Assembly (NCBI RefSeq): GCF_009765225.1
Contig: NZ_VMSF01000002.1
Coordinates: forward strand, 1 to 41,920
Length of the DNA: 41,920 nt
Source: Leifsonia sp. AG29
GTDB lineage: Bacteria; Actinomycetota; Actinomycetes; Actinomycetales; Microbacteriaceae
Direction: 5' to 3'
Shown here: piece after piece, positions 15,507 to 23,801 of the stretch
Layout of the letters: each line of letters starts with the position of its first letter
Position numbering within the stretch: position 1 is the stretch's first letter
Program-made: the position numbers and the translations under genes
The notes under the pieces: generated by a model
What the model was told of the DNA's origin: nothing
The model's database searches: none
What the model saw: the letters and a program-made list of their open reading frames with translations, nothing else

Positions 15507-15564
15507 GAAGACCTCCGTTGGTGACTGTGAGTGTGGTAACCCACATCCTCCACGGAGGTCTTCG
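15506..15564 (-). promoter_or_regulatory. inverted repeat that can mask the IS481 transposase ribosome site
   Basis: CGAAGACCTCCGT (15506-15518) and ACGGAGGTCTTCG (15552-15564) are perfect 13-bp complements. On the minus-strand transcript the downstream arm contains the GGAGGT ribosome site and borders the GTG start. RNA entering from outside the element would pair both arms and hide the start, while transcription beginning between the arms would not. Confidence 0.6.
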
Positions 15565-15601
15565 CCTACCTCAGCTGTTCACAACGTGTCGAGGAACTAC
15601 A

Positions 15602-15714
15602 CCTAAGTGCTCGGACTCGTTTGTTGTCAGTTTGTTGTCAAATCGTCTCGAACCAGAGGTTCGGCTGGGGGTGGATCCCGGCAAACAACTGGGATCGCGC
15701 CCCCTGATTCACTG
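15602..15714. other. junction between IS nest and tRNA-Ser 3' end, with 9-bp direct repeats
   Basis: TTTGTTGTC occurs twice (15620-15628 and 15631-15639) close to the 3' end of tRNA-Ser, a common integration site for genomic islands. Short direct repeats beside a tRNA resemble integrase arm sites. No integrase gene or duplicated tRNA end is present in the window, so this is only a possible scar. Confidence 0.3.
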
Positions 15715-15799
15715 CGGAGGGCGTGGGATTCGAACCCACGAGACATTTCTGTCCACCAGTTTTCAAGACTGGCTCCATCGGCCGCTCGGACAGCCCTCC
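15715..15799 (-). tRNA. tRNA-Ser(TGA)
   Basis: The 85-base gene has a 7-bp acceptor stem (GGAGGGC with GCCCTCC), discriminator G, a T arm GTGGGTTCGAATCCCAC, an anticodon loop CTTGAAA with anticodon TGA (complement of 15763-15765), and a long variable arm as expected for serine. CCA is not encoded. It lies about 2.6 kb from serS. The mobile-element nest lies on its 3' side, while GC-rich housekeeping genes lie on its 5' side. Confidence 0.97.
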
Positions 15800-15887
15800 C
15801 GGCGCCGGAGAACCGGCGTCGCCCGATTCTAGCGAACGGGGCCGACTCGTACGCGGACACCTCGGCGGGACGACCTCGGTCGCCGAT

Positions 15888-15979
15888 TTATCCACAGCCG
15901 CCAGCAGGTCTCGGGCGATGAGCCGTCACTAATGGCCCCCTCAGGCCGCGAAATCGGGCGCGAAGGGGCCATTGGTGAC
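15888..15979 (+). repeat. dispersed repeat, copy 1 (DnaA-box-like motif plus hairpin)
   Basis: TTATCCACAG (15888-15897), 27 bases, then GTCACTAATGGCCCC (15925-15939), which pairs with 15965-15979 at 14 of 15 positions. The loop contains CTCAGG..CGAAATCGGG. It lies about 36 bases beyond the LCP gene stop and could act as its terminator. Copies 2 and 3 at 37579 and 38051 share the motif, the spacing and the TGGCCCCCTCAG core. Confidence 0.75.
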
Positions 15980-16015
15980 GTCTCACGCGCCGGCCCCCGC
16001 GCCGCGCGGGCGGCT

Positions 16016-17326
16016 CTACTCCGAGAACGGCTTCGAGCAGGTGTACTGCGCCGCGGTCTGACCGTGAACGTCCGACGGCAGCTGCACCGTCCCGTCCGCC
16101 GCAGTCGCCCCGGAGCCTGACCCGGAACCGTCGGCGGAACCCGACCCCGTCCCCGGCGTCGCCGGCGCAGCCGACCCCGACGGCGCAGCCGGCGCCGGCG
16201 TCGCCGCCCCCGCCCCACCGGGCGCATTCGGGTCCGCCTCCGAGCCGATGCCCGTGTCACCGGTCAGCGACACCGGCCGGTCGTTCTTCAGCGCCGTGAT
16301 GAGCGTGTCCGCCGCGTCGACCGTCGGCGCGACGCCTCCGTCGACGTAGTGGTTCGGATACTGCACGAACACGACCTTCGACACGTCGATGTTCTTGAGC
16401 GCCATGGCCATGGAGGCGATGGTGGTCGGGTTGTTGAGGCTCTCGGAGAGCGTGATGTTGCTCGTCGCGGCCTTGGCGAGGGCGTACACCTTCACCGGGT
16501 TCGCGAGGGTGTCCGCGCTCTTGATGGTGCGCACCAGCGAGGAGAGGAAGACCTGCTGGTTGCTGATGCGGCCGAGGTCGGAGCCGTCGCCCACCCCGTG
16601 GCGGGTGCGGAGGAAGGCGAGCGCCTCGGCGCCCTGCAGCGTCTGCTGGCCGGCCTTCACGTTCAGCCCGGTGTACGGGTCGTTGATGTTGCCCGCGACG
16701 CAGACCGGGACGCCGCCGACCGCGTTCGACATCTCGATCACGCCGTCGAACTCGATGACCCCCGCGTACGGGATGTCCAGCCCGGTCAGCTTCTCGACCG
16801 TCAGCACCGTGCAGGCGAGCCCGCCGTAACTGAGCGAGTTGTTGATCTTCTGCCTGCTCATCGCGTCGAAGCTGCCGCCCTTGGGGTCGGGGCAGGACGG
16901 GATGGCGACGAACATGTCGCGCGGGAAGCTGATGACGGTCGCGTTCTTGTGGTCGGCGGAGACGTGCAGCAGCATCGTGACGTCGTTGAGCGCCTCCCCG
17001 CGGGTGCCGTAGGCCGGGTTGCCGTCACCGGAGTCCGAGCCGGCGAGCAGCACGTTGAAGGCGCCGTCCATCGCGCCGACGCCGGGCGTCACCTCCTGGC
17101 CCTTGCTGTCCACGAGCTTGACGGACTTCTTGAAACTCGTGGCCACGTCGACGGCGGCGTACGCGCCGAGGCCGATCCCGCTGACCCCGATGACGGCCAC
17201 GAGCGCCGCGACCACGGCCAGGACCGTCTTGAACGGGTGGTGGCGCTTGAGTCGTCCGTGCCGGATGGAGGGTCCGGCCGACTTCTCCTGGGCTCGCGCC
17301 TGGGCGCGGGTCGGGGTGTCGCTCAT
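16016..17326 (-). CDS. LytR-CpsA-Psr (LCP) family cell-wall ligase
   Basis: The 436-residue type II membrane protein probably transfers undecaprenyl-linked polymers such as arabinogalactan-like glycan or teichoic-type polymers to peptidoglycan. A basic N-terminus is followed by one membrane helix (about residues 33-57). The LCP domain has LLAGSDSGDGN, NDVTMLLHVSAD, TVISFPRDMFV and EALAFLRTRHGVGDGSDLGRISNQQ. The C-terminal 70 residues are Ala/Pro/Gly/Ser-rich and probably extended in the wall. It is monocistronic, followed by repeat copy 1. Confidence 0.93.
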   Translation of the reverse strand: MSDTPTRAQARAQEKSAGPSIRHGRLKRHHPFKTVLAVVAALVAVIGVSGIGLGAYAAVDVATSFKKSVKLVDSKGQEVTPGVGAMDGAFNVLLAGSDSGDGNPAYGTRGEALNDVTMLLHVSADHKNATVISFPRDMFVAIPSCPDPKGGSFDAMSRQKINNSLSYGGLACTVLTVEKLTGLDIPYAGVIEFDGVIEMSNAVGGVPVCVAGNINDPYTGLNVKAGQQTLQGAEALAFLRTRHGVGDGSDLGRISNQQVFLSSLVRTIKSADTLANPVKVYALAKAATSNITLSESLNNPTTIASMAMALKNIDVSKVVFVQYPNHYVDGGVAPTVDAADTLITALKNDRPVSLTGDTGIGSEADPNAPGGAGAATPAPAAPSGSAAPATPGTGSGSADGSGSGSGATAADGTVQLPSDVHGQTAAQYTCSKPFSE

Positions 17327-17501
17327 TCACTCCCTTTCGACGGGGCGGCATCGGCGGGCGGGCAGGCGCTATCGCGCTGTGACGCCGGCCGCTGCCCGTG
17401 GGGAGGACGATGACCGACGACGAAGGCGCGCGCCTGTGGGAGAGCGCACACCTCGAATCAGGATGCCACGGGAGACTGGCAGAAATCTGGACGGGGTGCC
17501 C

Positions 17502-18356
17502 TCACAGCGTGTCGAGGAGGTGTGCGACCCCGTCCTCGACGACGGCGCCGGTGACCCGGGAGGCGACCGCCTTGACCTCGTCGGGCGCCTGTCCCATCGC
17601 GACGCTCAGCCCCTCCTGACCGGCCCACTGCAGCAGCTCGATGTCGTTCCGGCCGTCCCCGACGGCGACGACGTTGCTGCGGGGGATGTCGAGCGCGTGC
17701 CGGACCCGCTCCATGGCGGTCGCCTTGTTGACGCCGTCGGGCGAGATGTCCAGCCACGCCGTCCAGCCGATCGAGTAGCTGACCCGCTGCAGGCCCATCC
17801 GCTCCACGATCGAGAGGAACTCCTCCTCGTCGTGCTGCGGCGAGACGACGACGACGCGCGTGGCGGGGCGCTCGAGGAGCTCCTCGAACGGCACCTCGGC
17901 GGCGTTGACGAGCTCCCAGTCGGTCATGCCCGCCGTGTAGTGCCGGAAGCCCGTCGGCCCCTCGACCATGAAGCTGCCGGTCGGGAGGTGCCCGCGGATC
18001 GTGCGCAGCACCTCCGCGGGGTCGAACACCTCGATGAACTCGCGCCGGTACCCGTCCGGCTGAGACTCGTCGCGCTGCATGGTCAGCGCGCCGTTGGCGC
18101 AGACGACGAACTCGCTCGTGAGCCCGAACCGCTCGTGGATGGGTCGAGCCGTCTCCCAGCTGCGACCCGTCGCGAGCATGACCTCGTGGCCGGCGTCGCG
18201 CACCCGCGCGACCGCATCGCGTACCGCATCGCCGACCGTCTCGTCCTCGTGGATGAGCGTGCCGTCCACGTCGAGTGCGATGAGGAGGCGCCCGTCGGCA
18301 CCCCCGGGACGCCGCCCCGGGAGGGATTCGGCCGCGACCTGCGCCTCCTGCGTCAC
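17502..18356 (-). CDS. HAD-superfamily hydrolase, Cof/HAD-IIB type
   Basis: This 284-residue cytoplasmic phosphatase probably acts on a sugar phosphate or similar metabolite. Motif I is [16 protein letters not shown], motif II LATGRS, motif III a Lys in GVNKATAM, and motif [15 protein letters not shown]; a C2B cap lies between. The start is GTG 18356, overlapping the serS stop by four bases (GTGA), so it is translationally coupled to serS. This pairing suggests a conserved serS-HAD operon, but no functional link to serine charging is proven. Confidence 0.9.
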   Translation of the reverse strand: MTQEAQVAAESLPGRRPGGADGRLLIALDVDGTLIHEDETVGDAVRDAVARVRDAGHEVMLATGRSWETARPIHERFGLTSEFVVCANGALTMQRDESQPDGYRREFIEVFDPAEVLRTIRGHLPTGSFMVEGPTGFRHYTAGMTDWELVNAAEVPFEELLERPATRVVVVSPQHDEEEFLSIVERMGLQRVSYSIGWTAWLDISPDGVNKATAMERVRHALDIPRSNVVAVGDGRNDIELLQWAGQEGLSVAMGQAPDEVKAVASRVTGAVVEDGVAHLLDTL

Positions 18357-19618
18357 GGGGCGACCGGCTCCAGCACCTCGAGGCCGCCGAGGTACGGGCG
18401 GAGCGGCTCCGGCACGACGACCGAGCCGTCCGCTCGCTGGTGCGTCTCGAGGATGGCCACGAGCCACCGGTCGGTCGCCAGCGTTCCGTTGAGCGTCGCG
18501 ACCGGCGCCGTCTTGCCGCTCTCGGTGCGGTAGCGGATCTCCAGTCGGCGCGCCTGGAAGGTGGTGCAGTTGGAGGTGGAGGTCAGCTCGCGATAGCGGC
18601 CCTGGGTCGGGATCCACGCCTCCACGTCGTACTTGCGGGCCGCGCTCGAGCCGAGGTCGCCGGCGGCGGTGTCGATGACGCGGTAGCTGAGGCCGAGCGC
18701 CTGCATCATCTCCTCCTGCCAGCCGAGGAGCCGGGCGTGCTCCGCTTCCGCCTCCGAGGGGAGGGTGTAGACGAACATCTCGAGCTTGTTGAACTGGTGC
18801 ACGCGGATGATGCCGCGGGTGTCCTTGCCGGCCGACCCGGCCTCGCGCCGGTAGCAGGTCGACCACCCGGCGTAGCGGAGGGGCTGCGCCACGTCGATGA
18901 TCTCGTCGGCGTGGTATCCGGCGAGCGCCACCTCGCTCGTGCCCGTGAGGTACAGGTCGTCGGCGGCGAGGTGGTAGACCTCGTCGGCGTGCGCGCCGAG
19001 GAAGCCGGTGCCCTGCATGATCTCGGGCTTCACCAGGGTCGGCGTGATCATCGGCACGAACCCGTTGGCGACGGCCTTGTCGAGCGCCATGTTCATCAGC
19101 GCGATCTCGAGCCGGGCGCCGACGCCGCGGAGGAACGAGAACCGCGCGCCGGAGACCTTGGCCCCGCGCGCCATGTCGATGGCGCCGAGGAGCTCGCCGA
19201 GTTCGAGGTGGTCGCGCGCCTCGAAGTCGAACGCGGGGATCCCGCCCACCGTCTTGAGCACGACGTAGTCGTCCTCGCCGCCGGCGGGCACGCCCTCGAC
19301 GATGGGGTTGCCGATGCTCCGGAGCACGCGGTCGAACCGGGCCTCGGCGTCGTTCGCGGCGGCCTGCGCCTCCTTGACCCGGCCGGCGAGCTGCTGCGCC
19401 TGGGCGACGAGCTCCTTCTTCTGCTCCTTGGGCGCCGCCGCGACGGTCTTGCCGAAGGCGTTCTGCTCGGCCCGGAGCTCCTCGAAGGCGGTGATCGCGG
19501 CGCGGCGCTCGATGTCGGCCTGGATCGCCTCGTCGACGAGCTGCACGGAGTCGCCGCGCGCCTCCTGGGAGCGCCGGACGACGTCAGGGTTCTCACGGAG
19601 CAGGACGGGATCGATCAC
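18353..19618 (-). CDS. serS: seryl-tRNA synthetase
   Basis: The 421-residue class II synthetase charges tRNA-Ser. It begins [18 protein letters not shown] and has an N-terminal coiled-coil arm (about 30-105) that contacts the long variable arm. The catalytic core includes [13 protein letters not shown] (serine binding), [20 protein letters not shown] (motif 2) and, near the C-terminus, [20 protein letters not shown] (motif 3). Length is normal. The cognate tRNA-Ser(TGA) is 2.6 kb away. It is the first gene of a two-gene unit with the HAD hydrolase. Confidence 0.98.
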   Translation of the reverse strand: MIDPVLLRENPDVVRRSQEARGDSVQLVDEAIQADIERRAAITAFEELRAEQNAFGKTVAAAPKEQKKELVAQAQQLAGRVKEAQAAANDAEARFDRVLRSIGNPIVEGVPAGGEDDYVVLKTVGGIPAFDFEARDHLELGELLGAIDMARGAKVSGARFSFLRGVGARLEIALMNMALDKAVANGFVPMITPTLVKPEIMQGTGFLGAHADEVYHLAADDLYLTGTSEVALAGYHADEIIDVAQPLRYAGWSTCYRREAGSAGKDTRGIIRVHQFNKLEMFVYTLPSEAEAEHARLLGWQEEMMQALGLSYRVIDTAAGDLGSSAARKYDVEAWIPTQGRYRELTSTSNCTTFQARRLEIRYRTESGKTAPVATLNGTLATDRWLVAILETHQRADGSVVVPEPLRPYLGGLEVLEPVAP

Positions 19619-19701
19619 CGTCCCAGCTTATCGACCGGCGGGGAGGCGGGATGGGCGCAGCGGGTGAACGCCCGGCGTCGGCGCGGGAACGCCCCGGAGC
19701 G

Positions 19702-20316
19702 TCACCCTTCGCCGCCGCCCTCGGCCTCCGCGGGCGCGGCCTCGGGCCTGCGCCCGGCCACGGCGGTGAGGAAGAGCAGCCCGACGATCGTCACGAGCCC
19801 CACCGTGATGAGCGGCCCGGCGAGCATCCACCCGAGCTGCGCGAAGACGAGCGATCCGACGTCCGAGTTCGGCGTCGGGCCCGCATAGGAGACGGTGACC
19901 GACACGCAGTAGAGCACGATGCCCACGACCACGAAGCCGGCGCCCACGATCCACAGGGCGAGCATTACCGGGTTGCGGCGCGGCGACAGCTCGATCCGGT
20001 CCAGCAGCCCCGGGGCCGCGACGACGACGGCCGGAGCGGGCTCCCTCTCCGGCTCGATGGCGCGGGCGGGCTCGGCCGCCACCTCGGGCAACGACGCGAT
20101 CGCCATCGACGGGCTCTCCGCGGCGTCGAGCTCGTCGTCGCCGAGGCCCCAAGCCGGCCGGGAGGGGCGGGGCGGCTGATCGTCGAGCGGGAGCGGCCTC
20201 CTCCGTGTGCGCGGCGACTCCCCGGGCAGAGCCCGGTAGCCGCGCTGGAACGCCGGGTCGTAGCGCGGGTCGAACCCCTCGGCGCGGCCGGAGGCCTGCT
20301 CGTCGTCTGCGACCAT
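19702..20316 (-). CDS. conserved two-helix membrane protein of unknown function
   Basis: The 204-residue protein starts with a charged, proline-rich cytoplasmic region (DPRYDPAFQRGYR, then RTRRRPLPLDD) of about 110 residues. Two hydrophobic helices follow (about 119-141 and 162-185) and a short acidic tail EAEGGGEG. The DPAFQRGY motif is seen in small membrane proteins of related actinobacteria. No enzymatic motif is visible. It lies between serS and pheA on the same strand, with 83- and 45-base gaps. Confidence 0.8.
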   Translation of the reverse strand: MVADDEQASGRAEGFDPRYDPAFQRGYRALPGESPRTRRRPLPLDDQPPRPSRPAWGLGDDELDAAESPSMAIASLPEVAAEPARAIEPEREPAPAVVVAAPGLLDRIELSPRRNPVMLALWIVGAGFVVVGIVLYCVSVTVSYAGPTPNSDVGSLVFAQLGWMLAGPLITVGLVTIVGLLFLTAVAGRRPEAAPAEAEGGGEG

Positions 20317-20361
20317 GCGTCCTCCCGAAGGGACCGTTCCTCCGGGCCCTTTCTGCGCAGC

Positions 20362-21360
20362 CTACCCCTGAGCGGGCGCGGCCGGACCGGTCTCTTCGGT
20401 GAGCGACGCCAGCCATTCGCGCGCCTCGGTGAAGACCTCGTCGCGGTAGCGCGGGTCGAACTGGATCCGCTCGCGATCGGCGCGCGGGTACGACCCGAGG
20501 AAGATGACCGACGGACTGAAGCGCCGGAGACCGAGCAGCGCGTCCGCCACCCGCTCGTCGCCGATGTGACCGTCCGCGTCGATGACGAACCGGTACCGGC
20601 CGAGCGCGTCGCCGATCGGCCGCGACTCGATGAGGCTCAGGTTGATGCCGCGCGTCGAGAACTGCTCGAGCAGTTCGAGCAGACCGCCGGGGCGGTCGTC
20701 GGGCAGCTCGGCGATGAGGCTCGTCTTGTCGGCGCCGGTCGGCGGCGGCACGGCCCGCGAGGTGCTCACCAGCACGAACCGGGTGACCGCGTTCGGGTTG
20801 TCGCCGATCTCGTCGGCCAGCACCTCCACATCGAGCCGGTCGACGATGCCGGGAGGCGCGATCGCGGCGTCCGCGGTGCTGCCCTCGAACAGGGAGGCGG
20901 CGGCCGCGACATTGCTCGAGGCAGGGAGGTGCGCATGGCCGGGCAGCGCGCGGTCGAGCCACTGGTGGCACTGCGCGTACGCGACCGGGTGCGCGTTGAC
21001 GGTGCGGACGTCGGCGAGCGCCGTCCCGGGGCGGCCGACGAGCACGAACCGGACGGGGACGAGGTACTCGCCGATGATCCGCAGGCCGGGGATGGTGGCG
21101 AGGGCGTCCTGCGCGACCGAGACGCCGCCGTCGATCGAGTTCTCGATCGCGATCATCGCGGCGACGCTGCGGCCGGCGACGACATCGGCCAGCGCCTCCC
21201 CGACGTTGTTGACGGCGCGCCACTTCTTGCCGCGGGCCTCGGGGACCTGCGCGAGGGCCGCCTCCGTGAACGTGCCGGACGGCCCGAGGAAGCTGTACAC
21301 CTCGTCGACGGAGGCGGGCAGCTCAGCGGTCGGTTCGGCGGGGCCGGGGGCGTCGGACAT
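20362..21360 (-). CDS. pheA: prephenate dehydratase
   Basis: The 332-residue enzyme converts prephenate to phenylpyruvate in phenylalanine synthesis. The PDT domain shows FLGPSGTFTEAAL, AMIAIENSIDGGV, the catalytic TRF motif in NAVTRFVLVS, and a C-terminal ACT regulatory domain with LIAELPDDRPGGL and LSLIESRPIG, the phenylalanine-sensing ESRP site. There is no chorismate mutase domain, so this is the monofunctional actinobacterial type. I took ATG 21360 at MSDAPGPAEP. Confidence 0.96.
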   Translation of the reverse strand: MSDAPGPAEPTAELPASVDEVYSFLGPSGTFTEAALAQVPEARGKKWRAVNNVGEALADVVAGRSVAAMIAIENSIDGGVSVAQDALATIPGLRIIGEYLVPVRFVLVGRPGTALADVRTVNAHPVAYAQCHQWLDRALPGHAHLPASSNVAAAASLFEGSTADAAIAPPGIVDRLDVEVLADEIGDNPNAVTRFVLVSTSRAVPPPTGADKTSLIAELPDDRPGGLLELLEQFSTRGINLSLIESRPIGDALGRYRFVIDADGHIGDERVADALLGLRRFSPSVIFLGSYPRADRERIQFDPRYRDEVFTEAREWLASLTEETGPAAPAQG

Positions 21361-21426
21361 GGCGTTCAGCTTAGCGACGCGAGCCGCCCCTCCCCCGTCG
21401 CCGGACCTCGTGGAAGAGTAGTGCTC

Positions 21427-23046
21427 ATGACCGATCGAGCAGGCACCCCCGCGCAGCCCTCCGACCTCATCGACGTCGACGCCCTCCGGCGCGCGTACTA
21501 CGAGTTGAAGCCCGACGTCTCGATCCCCGAGCAGCGGGTCGTGTTCGGCACCTCGGGCCACCGCGGCTCGTCGCTGAACACCGCCTTCAACGAGGACCAC
21601 ATCGCGGCGACGACGCAGGCGATCGTCGAGTACCGCAACTCGCAGGGCATCACCGGGCCGCTCTTCATCGGTGCGGACACGCACCTGCTCAGCGACTTCG
21701 CCACGACGACCGCCCTCGCCGTGCTCGTCGGCAACGACGTCCGCGTGCTCGTCGACGAGTTCGACGACTACGTGCCGACCCCGGCGGTCTCGCACGCGAT
21801 CATCAGATACAACCGCGAAGGCCATGACGACCGCGCCGACGGCATCGTCGTGACGCCGAGCCACAACCCGCCCTCCGACGGGGGTTTCAAATACAACCCG
21901 CCGCACGGCGGCCCGGCCGACACCGATGCCACGAAGTGGATCGCGGACCGCGCCAACGAGATCATCGCGAACGGCATGCGGGAGGTGCGCCAGGCCGAGC
22001 CGAGCGGCGTCGAGACGTACGACTTCCGCGGCGCCTACGTGGCCGATCTCGAGAACATCATCGACGTCAAGGCGATCCGCGACAGCGGCATCACCATCGG
22101 CGCCGACCCGCTCGGCGGTGCGAGCGTGCACTACTGGCAGCTCATCGCGGAGCACTACGGCCTCGACCTCACGGTCGTGAACCCGGAGGTGGACCCCACC
22201 TGGAGCTTCATGACGCTCGACTGGGACGGGAAGATCCGGATGGATCCGTCGAGCCCTTCGGCGATGGCGTCCGTGGTGGCGCGCAGCGGCGACTACGACA
22301 TCCTCACCGGCAACGACGCCGACGCCGACCGGCACGGCATCGTCACGCCCGACGGCGGCCTCATGAACCCGAACCACTACCTGGCCGTCGCGATCGACTA
22401 CCTGTTCCGCACGCGCACGGGGTGGCGGAAGGACGCCGCGGTCGGCAAGACCCTCGTGTCGTCCTCGATCATCGACCGTGTCGCCGAGTCGCTGGGCCGG
22501 CGCCTGTGGGAGGTCCCGGTCGGCTTCAAGTGGTTCGTCCCGGGCCTCATCGACGGGACCGTCGGGTTCGGCGGCGAGGAGAGCGCGGGCGCGAGCTTCC
22601 TGCGGTTCGACGGCACCGCGTGGACGACCGACAAGGACGGCATCCTGCTGGCCCTCCTCGCGAGCGAGATCCGGGCGGTGACCGGCAAGTCGCCCTCCGA
22701 GCTGTACCGCGAGCTGACCGAGCGCTTCGGTGACCCCGTGTACCAGCGCGTGGACGCTCCCGCGACGCCTGACCAGAAGGCGGCTCTCAGCAAGCTCGAC
22801 GGCGACGCCATCACCGCGACCGAGCTAGCCGGCGAGCCGATCACCGCCAAGCTGAGTCGCGCGCCGGGCAACGACGCCGCGCTCGGCGGGGTCAAGGTCC
22901 AGACCGCCCGCGCCTGGTTCGCCGCGCGGCCGTCCGGCACGGAGGACGTCTACAAGATCTACGCCGAGTCGTTCGACGGGGAGGACAACCTGCGCGAGGT
23001 CCAGGAGGAGGCGAAGCGGATCGTCGGCGACGCCCTCGGCGCCTAG
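21427..23046 (+). CDS. pgm: phosphoglucomutase, alpha-D-glucose specific
   Basis: The 539-residue enzyme interconverts glucose 1- and 6-phosphates, feeding glycogen, UDP-glucose and cell-wall sugars. Four-domain phosphohexomutase motifs are present: VFGTSGHRGSS, the phosphoserine loop VVTPSHNPPSDGGFKYN, the metal loop GNDADADRHG, the sugar loop FGGEESAGAS, and the phosphate-binding RPSGTEDVYKIYAES at the end. It is divergent from pheA. UDP-glucose supply would suit the neighbouring cellulose-synthase-like enzyme, but that link is inferred. Confidence 0.97.
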   Translation: MTDRAGTPAQPSDLIDVDALRRAYYELKPDVSIPEQRVVFGTSGHRGSSLNTAFNEDHIAATTQAIVEYRNSQGITGPLFIGADTHLLSDFATTTALAVLVGNDVRVLVDEFDDYVPTPAVSHAIIRYNREGHDDRADGIVVTPSHNPPSDGGFKYNPPHGGPADTDATKWIADRANEIIANGMREVRQAEPSGVETYDFRGAYVADLENIIDVKAIRDSGITIGADPLGGASVHYWQLIAEHYGLDLTVVNPEVDPTWSFMTLDWDGKIRMDPSSPSAMASVVARSGDYDILTGNDADADRHGIVTPDGGLMNPNHYLAVAIDYLFRTRTGWRKDAAVGKTLVSSSIIDRVAESLGRRLWEVPVGFKWFVPGLIDGTVGFGGEESAGASFLRFDGTAWTTDKDGILLALLASEIRAVTGKSPSELYRELTERFGDPVYQRVDAPATPDQKAALSKLDGDAITATELAGEPITAKLSRAPGNDAALGGVKVQTARAWFAARPSGTEDVYKIYAESFDGEDNLREVQEEAKRIVGDALGA

Positions 23047-23065
23047 CTGCGGCCGCCCTCGGCGT

Positions 23066-23476
23066 TCAGCCGCGGGCCAGCGTCCAGCGGTTGCCGGCCG
23101 CGAGCGGCTCGTGCTCGAACCGGTCGACCAGCAGGCCGATGAGCGCGAGGCCCCTCCCCGACTCGCCGAGGTCCTCCGGGTCCGGCATGGCCGCGTCCGC
23201 CACGGCGAGGTCGACGGGAGGCGCGTCGTCGGTGACGACCGCCTCCAGCCCGCCCGGCGTGGTCCGGATGAGGAGCTCGACCTGCACCGGCCGCTCCTCC
23301 TCGCTGTGCTGCACGACGTTGGTGACGACCTCGACCACGGCCAGCTCGAACGCGCTCCGGAGGTCGCCGGTCAGGTCGGGGCGGCGCTCGGAGAGGCGCT
23401 CGAAGATCTCGTGCACCCGGCCGATGGACGCGAGGTCGGCCGGCGCCCGGAACGACTCGCGGAACGGCTCAGTCAC
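23066..23476 (-). CDS. RsbW-like anti-sigma factor / serine kinase (HATPase)
   Basis: The 136-residue GHKL ATPase has an N box (ELAVVEVVTNVVQHS), a G1 box (VTDDAPPVDL) and a G2 box (GESGRGLALIG). Such proteins phosphorylate a STAS antagonist and may bind a sigma factor. Its start lies 8 bases inside the STAS gene, so the two are coupled. It is the last gene of a four-gene operon starting with a PP2C phosphatase. No sigma-factor gene is nearby, so the released partner is unknown. Confidence 0.9.
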   Translation of the reverse strand: MTEPFRESFRAPADLASIGRVHEIFERLSERRPDLTGDLRSAFELAVVEVVTNVVQHSEEERPVQVELLIRTTPGGLEAVVTDDAPPVDLAVADAAMPDPEDLGESGRGLALIGLLVDRFEHEPLAAGNRWTLARG

Positions 23477-23801
23477 GGTAGGCGTCGTCGGCCGAGGCGT
23501 GCACCCGCAGGATGCGGTCGAGGTTCGTGAGCCGCAGCACGCTCGTCACCTGATCGGCGGCCCCGGCGATGCGGAGGTCGCCGCCCGCCATGCGGGCGGT
23601 CTTCAGTCCGCTGATGAGCGCCCCGAGCCCGGATGAGTCGATGAACTCGACCGCGGTCAGGTCCATGGCGATGCGTGCGTGCCCCTCGTCGACGGCGCGC
23701 TGCACCTCGCGGCGGACCTCGGGCGCCGTGACGAGGTTGATGCGGCCCTCCGCGGCCAGCACCGCCACGCCGTCGGGACGGACGGTGGTCGTGATGTTCA
23801 T
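23469..23801 (-). CDS. STAS-domain anti-sigma factor antagonist (RsbV-like)
   Basis: The 110-residue single STAS domain contains VEFIDSSGLGALISGL, whose Ser is the usual phosphorylation site. The start ATG overlaps the stop of the glycosyltransferase gene (ATGA), with AAAGGAGAA upstream. Known family logic: dephosphorylated by the PP2C protein, it would bind the RsbW-like kinase. Both partners are in the same operon. Confidence 0.92.
   Translation of the reverse strand: MNITTTVRPDGVAVLAAEGRINLVTAPEVRREVQRAVDEGHARIAMDLTAVEFIDSSGLGALISGLKTARMAGGDLRIAGAADQVTSVLRLTNLDRILRVHASADDAYRD

Larger units (their letters stand above)
12325..15601 (-). mobile_element. IS481-type insertion sequence remnant (outer layer of the nest)
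   Basis: The outer ends are inverted repeats beginning TGTAGTTCC: 12325 onward and the complement of 15601 downward match at 21 of the first 25 bases. Between them are only the N-terminal (15272-15506) and C-terminal (12320-12609) parts of one transposase frame on the minus strand; the middle is missing and an IS3-type element sits there. Excluding the inserted material, about 615 bp remain, roughly half a usual IS481 element. CTAG stands one base outside the left end and CTAA one base outside the right end, a possible decayed target duplication. It cannot move by itself. Confidence 0.8.

Noticed and set aside
15607-15921. Open frames over tRNA-Ser with AWDSNPR / GIRTHETFLSTS-like peptides
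   Set aside because: These are the well-known spurious translations of a tRNA-Ser gene and its flanks.
19651-23046. Plus-strand frame of 1131 codons
   Set aside because: Only the 3' part (pgm from 21427) is a gene. The upstream part is antisense to serS-adjacent genes and pheA, with GC-driven Arg/Gly/Asp composition.
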